DNA of 10,079 bases from contig CADCUU010000495.1 of the NCBI GenBank assembly GCA_902805995.1, positions 1 to 10,079 on the forward strand, written 5' to 3'. Origin of the DNA: an uncultured Rubellimicrobium sp. Its GTDB lineage: Bacteria > Pseudomonadota > Alphaproteobacteria > Rhodobacterales > Rhodobacteraceae. This document shows, piece by piece, positions 6,960 through 10,079 of this stretch; position 1 is the first letter of the stretch; every line of letters begins with the position of its first letter. Made by a program: the position numbers and the translations under genes. The notes under the pieces were generated by a model that did no database searches, was not told the DNA's origin, and was given only the letters and a program-made list of their open reading frames with translations.

Positions 6960-7922
6960 TCAGCGGATCGGGTTCGTGTAGGCCATGCGCCGCACCGATC
7001 CGGTCTTGGACCGCATCAGGACGGTTTCCACCGTGATGGATTCGGGCGTGCGACGGATACCGGGGAGGAGAGAGCCGTCGGTGACGCCCGTGGCGGCGAA
7101 GATCACGTCGCCGGTCACCATGTCGTCGCGGGTGTAGACCCGGTCGAAGTTGGTGATGCCCGCCTTGGTTGCGCGGGCGCGTTCGTCGTCGTTTCGGAAC
7201 AGGAGCTTGCCGAAGATCTGCCCGCCCATGCACTTGAGCGCCGCCGCCGCGAGCACCCCCTCGGGCGCGCCGCCGGAACCCATGTACATGTCGATGCCCG
7301 TCGAGGGTTCGGCGCAGTGCATGACGCCCGCCACGTCGCCATCGGTGATGAGCCGGACCTTGGCGCCGGTGGAGCGGACCTCGGCGATCATCTCCTCGTG
7401 CCGCTCGCGGTCGAGGATGCAGACCGTGATGTCGCGCGTGGACACGCCCTTGGAGGAGGCGAGCGCCGACACCCGCTCCGAGGGCGACATCGACAGCGTG
7501 ACGACTCCGCGCTTGAAGCCGGGGCCGACGGCGAGCTTCTCCATGTACACGTCCGGCGCATGCAGCATCGTGCCGCGCGGGGCCATGGCGACGACCGCGA
7601 GGGCGTTCGGCATGTCGCGGGCGGTGAGGGTGGTGCCTTCGAGCGGGTCGAGCGCGATGTCCACGGCGGGGCCGTTCCCGGTGCCGACCTCCTCCCCGAT
7701 ATAGAGCATGGGGGCTTCATCGCGCTCCCCTTCGCCGATCACCACGACGCCCTTGATGTCGAGCATGTTGAGCTGGCGGCGCATCCCGTCCACGGCGGCT
7801 TGGTCAGCGGCCTTTTCGTTGCCGCGCCCGACATGGTCGGCGCAAGCGATCGCCGCCGCCTCGGAGACGCGGGCGAGGCCCAGGGACAGCATGCGGTCGG
7901 AGAAGTCGGGAGTGTCGGCCAT
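6960..7922 (-). CDS. glpX: Class II fructose-1,6-bisphosphatase GlpX
   Basis: A 320-residue metal-dependent phosphatase converting fructose 1,6-bisphosphate to fructose 6-phosphate in gluconeogenesis. In relatives with a Calvin cycle it may also act on sedoheptulose bisphosphate. It aligns with E. coli GlpX from end to end. The active-site set D33, E57, D85, E88, E213 corresponds to D40 (GRGNEKAAD), E64 (GEGERDEAP), D92 and E95 (LDPLEGTT), and E221 (GGAPEGV). It lacks the last 15 or so residues of the E. coli protein. The ATG at 7922 was chosen because AAGGA lies 9 bases upstream; a TTG 11 codons earlier would precede the AAGGA and gives no family similarity. It is on the same strand as hom and recJ but is separated from hom by an opposing gene, so it needs its own promoter within 7923-8174. 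Confidence 0.96.
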   Translation of the reverse strand: MADTPDFSDRMLSLGLARVSEAAAIACADHVGRGNEKAADQAAVDGMRRQLNMLDIKGVVVIGEGERDEAPMLYIGEEVGTGNGPAVDIALDPLEGTTLTARDMPNALAVVAMAPRGTMLHAPDVYMEKLAVGPGFKRGVVTLSMSPSERVSALASSKGVSTRDITVCILDRERHEEMIAEVRSTGAKVRLITDGDVAGVMHCAEPSTGIDMYMGSGGAPEGVLAAAALKCMGGQIFGKLLFRNDDERARATKAGITNFDRVYTRDDMVTGDVIFAATGVTDGSLLPGIRRTPESITVETVLMRSKTGSVRRMAYTNPIR

Positions 7923-7990
7923 GTGGCGTGGTCCTTGCTGGAAGAGCTTGTCCAAGGGGTTAGCCTGCGCCCGCCCCGACGGGAAGGGTC

Positions 7991-8002
7991 GTGAGCGCTA
8001 AC
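7991..8002. promoter_or_regulatory. LacI-like palindromic operator candidate upstream of glpX
   Basis: GTGAGCGCTAAC is a 12-bp palindrome with one mismatched pair and a central CG. It resembles the TGTTAGCGCTAACA form known for several LacI-family operators in proteobacteria. It lies 69-80 bases upstream of the glpX start, in the likely promoter region. Regulator identity is unknown. Confidence 0.35.
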
Positions 8003-8033
8003 AGAGGTCGCGGGCGAGGTCCAAGGAGCCCGA

Positions 8034-8063
8034 ATGTTCGTTACGCGGCCAGCCATGTTCGTT
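8034..8063 (+). repeat. Direct repeat ATGTTCGTT, 21-bp period
   Basis: Two exact copies of ATGTTCGTT (8034-8042 and 8055-8063) are offset by 21 bp, two turns of the helix. They lie in the divergent region between glpX and the NlpC/P60-like gene, and the second copy touches the left arm of the 14-bp inverted repeat. The spacing suits a regulator binding one face of the DNA. Confidence 0.4.
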
Positions 8064-8121
8064 TGAACCGATCCAAGTTTTCGCTTGACAGAAAGTCGCA
8101 CCTAGGGTTGGATCGGTTCAA
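8063..8121. repeat. Perfect 14-bp inverted repeat flanking a promoter
   Basis: TTGAACCGATCCAA (8063-8076) and TTGGATCGGTTCAA (8108-8121) are exact reverse complements separated by 31 bases, with centres 45 bp apart. Each arm is itself a partial palindrome around a central CG (compare the ideal TTGAACCGGTTCAA), as in LacI-family operators. The TTGACA box at 8085-8090 lies between the arms, and the right arm covers the -10 region. Paired operators with DNA looping or steric repression are the simplest reading. A 14-bp stem with a 31-base loop in RNA is possible only if transcription starts further upstream. Confidence 0.65.
8085..8113 (+). promoter_or_regulatory. Candidate promoter of the NlpC/P60-like gene
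   Basis: A consensus -35 box TTGACA (8085-8090), a 17-base spacer and TTGGAT (8108-8113) as -10. The -35 is a perfect match; the -10 matches at three of six positions. A start near 8120 would give a leader of about 55 bases ending in GGGAGG (8164-8169), 5 bases before the ATG at 8175. The -10 lies inside the right arm of the 14-bp inverted repeat, so it could be repressed. Confidence 0.45.
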
Positions 8122-8174
8122 TTGATGAAGAGCTTGAGCGTCCTTTCCGACGCATCGCCCATTGGGAGGTTACC

Positions 8175-8606
8175 ATGTTCGCAGCCGAGCTTGGCTCGTC
8201 CGTTTGCCCGTCCAACTGGGCGCAGGCTTTTGTGGGCCTCCCCTACATCCTTGGCGCGGGCGAGTGCGCGCATCGCGCGGCGCTCGTCTGGCGGCAGGTC
8301 TTCGGCTACGACATCGAGGTGCCGGCGGCCCATGGCAACCTGCGCGTCGCGCAACGCCTGATCCGCAACGCGCTTGCCACCTCGGACTGGGCGCCTGTGC
8401 AGTGCCCGGAGGAAGGTGACGCCGTGGTGATGTGGAAGGGCGGGCTCCTTGCCCATGTGGGCGTCTGGGTGGCCCCCGGCCATGTGCTCCACTGCACGCG
8501 GGCCGAGGGGATGGTCCTCACGCCCGTGGAGGACCTTCATCGCGGCGGCTTCCGGGTGGCCGGGTACTTCCGCTGGCAGGGGCAGGCAGCGGCGATCGCT
8601 GCCTGA
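8175..8606 (+). CDS. NlpC/P60-like cysteine peptidase, phage-tail type, orphan
   Basis: A 143-residue protein with the layout of a small NlpC/P60 (C40) hydrolase. WAQAFVGLPYILGAGEC opens the domain with candidate nucleophile C31, followed by the helix AALVWRQVFG. GDAVVMW leads to LAHVGVWV with candidate H94. H106 in HVLHCT is the candidate third residue, and GYFRW closes the domain, as in phage tail-tip (protein K-like) and gene-transfer-agent members. The usual DCWG around the Cys reads ECAH here. There is no signal peptide or transmembrane segment, so export would need a phage-like or lytic route. The ribosome site is excellent (GGGAGG, 5 bases). The gene opposes hom and glpX, ends 10 bases from the hom stop, and has no phage genes beside it. 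The family call is from motif pattern only; catalytic activity is unproven. Confidence 0.78.
   Translation: MFAAELGSSVCPSNWAQAFVGLPYILGAGECAHRAALVWRQVFGYDIEVPAAHGNLRVAQRLIRNALATSDWAPVQCPEEGDAVVMWKGGLLAHVGVWVAPGHVLHCTRAEGMVLTPVEDLHRGGFRVAGYFRWQGQAAAIAA
8583..8605. terminator. Hairpin at the convergent end of the NlpC/P60-like gene and hom
   Basis: CAGGCAGCG (8583-8591), a GCGAT loop and CGCTGCCTG (8597-8605) form a perfect 9-bp stem that overlaps the stop codon of the plus-strand gene. The hom stop on the other strand is 10 bases away. There is no T-run, so this is a candidate, possibly inefficient, terminator or 3'-end stabiliser. Confidence 0.45.
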
Positions 8607-8616
8607 TCCCCTCAGG

Positions 8617-9903
8617 TCAGACCTGCTCGATCCGGATCGCCACGGGCTGGCCCATGATGACCCCGGTTTCGGCAAATCCGGCGATAGCCTCGTCCAGCGC
8701 GATGCGCGTGGTCTTATGGGTGACGATGAGGACGGGTGCGGTGGACTCCTCGTGCCCGTACTGCCGCATCCGGTCGATGCTGATGCCCGAGTCGCCCAGA
8801 ACGCGGGCGACCTTGGCCAGCGCGCCCGGCTTGTCGAAAAGTTCGAGCCGCAGGTAATAGGGCGCGGGGACGGCAGCCTTGGCCGGACGGGCCTGCCGCA
8901 GCGTGGAGGCGGGCTGGCCGAAGGTCGGCAGACGATTGCCCCGCGCGATATCCACGAGGTCCGAGAGCACCGCGCTCGCCGTCGGGCCCGCGCCCGCGCC
9001 GGCGCCGCGCAGGACGATCTGGCCGACCGAGTCGCCCTCCAGCACCACCATGTTGGTCCCGCCCTGAAGCTGTCCCAGCGGCGATGTCGCGGGCACGAGG
9101 CAGGGCTGCATCCGCTGCTCCAGCCCCCGGCCGGTCATCTGCGCGACGCCCAGGAGCTTGATCTTGAACCCCATGTCGGCGGCGCGGCGGATGTCCTCGA
9201 TGGTGACGGCGCCGATGCCCTCAAGCTCCACATGGCCGAAATCGACCTGCGTGCCGAAGGCGATGGAGGCGAGGAGCGACAGCTTGTGCCCCGCGTCGAT
9301 CCCGTCCACGTCAAGGCGCGGATCGGCCTCCAGATAGCCCAGCTGCCGCGCTTCCTCAAACACTTCGACATAGGGCAGGCCCGCCGACTCCATCCGGGTC
9401 AGGATGTAGTTGCAGGTGCCGTTCATGACGCCCATGACGCGGGTCATCTCGTTCCCCGCGAGGCCTTCGGTCAGGGCCTTGATCACGGGGATGCCGCCCG
9501 CCACTGCCGCCTCGAAGCGGATCACCCGTCCGGCCTCCTCGGCCATCAGCGCCAGCGCGTGCCCGTGATGGGCGAGCATCGCCTTGTTCGCGGTGACTAC
9601 GTCGCGGCCCCCGGCCAGGGCCGCCTCGGTCGCGTCCTTGGCGGCGCCTTCGTGTCCGCCCATCAGCTCCGCGAAGACGTCGATGTCGCCCCGTTTCGCC
9701 AGCGCGACGGCGTCCTCCTCCCAGGCGTAGGCATCGAGCGGCACGCCCCGGTCGCGGCTCCGATCGCGGGCGGTGACCGCCATGACTTCAATCCGCCGCC
9801 CCGCGCGGGCGGCGATCAGGTCGCCATGGCCTTGCAGGATGCGCAGGACGCCAGCCCCCACGGTGCCGAGTCCGGCGATGCCGATGCGGAGGGGGTCGGT
9901 CAT
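8617..9903 (-). CDS. hom: Homoserine dehydrogenase
   Basis: A 428-residue monofunctional homoserine dehydrogenase, which reduces aspartate semialdehyde to homoserine with NAD(P)H for threonine and methionine synthesis. The N-terminal Rossmann motif is GIAGLGTVGAGVL (GxGxxG at 11-16). TANKAML holds the catalytic-region Lys (K107). GGIPVI and MNGTCNYILTRM (160-171) are present, and the substrate-site block EADPRLDVDGIDAGHKL includes D203 and K207. Residues about 349-425 form a C-terminal ACT domain (YYLRLELFDKPGALAKVA), consistent with threonine feedback. There is no aspartate-kinase domain. The ATG at 9903 has AGGA 7 bases upstream. Only 54 bases separate it from the preceding minus-strand gene, so it may share that transcript. 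Downstream it converges with the NlpC/P60-like gene rather than running into glpX. Confidence 0.96.
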   Translation of the reverse strand: MTDPLRIGIAGLGTVGAGVLRILQGHGDLIAARAGRRIEVMAVTARDRSRDRGVPLDAYAWEEDAVALAKRGDIDVFAELMGGHEGAAKDATEAALAGGRDVVTANKAMLAHHGHALALMAEEAGRVIRFEAAVAGGIPVIKALTEGLAGNEMTRVMGVMNGTCNYILTRMESAGLPYVEVFEEARQLGYLEADPRLDVDGIDAGHKLSLLASIAFGTQVDFGHVELEGIGAVTIEDIRRAADMGFKIKLLGVAQMTGRGLEQRMQPCLVPATSPLGQLQGGTNMVVLEGDSVGQIVLRGAGAGAGPTASAVLSDLVDIARGNRLPTFGQPASTLRQARPAKAAVPAPYYLRLELFDKPGALAKVARVLGDSGISIDRMRQYGHEESTAPVLIVTHKTTRIALDEAIAGFAETGVIMGQPVAIRIEQV

Positions 9904-9957
9904 GGTGCTGTCCTGTGCCTTGGGAATTCCGCGCGGAGCGTTACCCCGTCCGCTCGC

Positions 9958-10079
9958 TCATGGCAACGAAGGCCCCGCCGCGAGCCGTTCGCGCTCGTCC
10001 TCGCTCAGGACGCCGTCCCGCAGAGCCTCGGCCCGGGCCTGCAACGCCGCGAGCCGCTCGGCCTCCGACGCCCCGGCCG
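9958..10079 (-). CDS. C-terminal fragment of an unidentified protein (5' end outside window)
   Basis: The last 39 codons of a minus-strand gene, ending in TGA at 9958-9960. The visible tail is charged and helical, with ALRDGVLSEDERERLAAG near the end. Third positions are almost all G or C, like real genes here. The pattern of leucines, then RDG and SEDE resembles the short C-terminal helical (SHOCT-type) tails seen on many unrelated bacterial proteins, but this is too little to name a family. Its stop is 54 bases upstream of the hom ATG on the same strand, so the two may be co-transcribed. Confidence 0.6.
   Translation of the reverse strand, partial: AGASEAERLAALQARAEALRDGVLSEDERERLAAGPSLP

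Noticed and set aside
5503..7233. Minus-strand open frame of 576 codons across recJ and glpX
   Set aside because: It is a different frame from both genes, Arg/Gly/Pro-rich, without family motifs. recJ and glpX explain the region.
8034..8060. Two GTTC words as a possible alphaproteobacterial LexA box (GTTC-N7-GTTC)
   Set aside because: The GTTC words are 21 bp apart instead of the 11 bp needed, so they do not form a LexA site.
8118..8675. Minus-strand 185-codon frame opposite the NlpC/P60-like gene
   Set aside because: It would fit the direction of hom and glpX but shows no recognisable domain, overlaps the hom 3' end, and lies opposite a frame with NlpC/P60 motifs and a strong ribosome site.

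Overview
The window is GC-rich, strongly GC3-biased DNA with alphaproteobacterial gene content. The closest fit is Rhodobacterales/Rhodobacteraceae, judged from the hom, glpX and recJ neighbourhood, the SH3b/DUF1236-type envelope protein and the tRNA-Glu sequence. This is inferred from gene content and style; no search was run.

Left end (1-2102, plus strand): the 3' part of an aldehyde dehydrogenase gene overlaps an iron-dependent alcohol dehydrogenase gene by ATGA. The pair probably oxidises an alcohol to its aldehyde and then to the acid. A strong hairpin at 2134-2161 ends this unit and also the convergent unit to its right.

Middle left (2185-4551, minus strand): three genes read leftward. 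They encode a small secreted protein, a DAO-like FAD oxidoreductase and an exported SH3b / Gly-Ala-rich / DUF1236-like protein. A 366-base stretch without a credible gene (4552-4917) separates them from tRNA-Glu(UUC) at 4918-4992.

Right half (5073-9903, mostly minus strand): housekeeping genes hom (homoserine dehydrogenase), glpX (class II fructose-1,6-bisphosphatase) and recJ (single-strand DNA exonuclease) all read leftward. Between hom and glpX sits one plus-strand gene at 8175-8606, encoding a short NlpC/P60-like protein of the phage-tail type without a signal peptide. Its upstream region is the most structured non-coding DNA here. It has a consensus TTGACA -35 box between the arms of a perfect 14-bp inverted repeat, a pair of direct repeats two helical turns apart, and a LacI-like palindrome near glpX. 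The right edge holds the last 39 codons of another minus-strand gene, just upstream of hom.

Most of the window is ordinary metabolism and DNA repair. The parts worth a second look are the orphan NlpC/P60-like gene with its private control region, and the two poorly characterised exported proteins around the FAD enzyme. I did not find a clear new multi-gene system.
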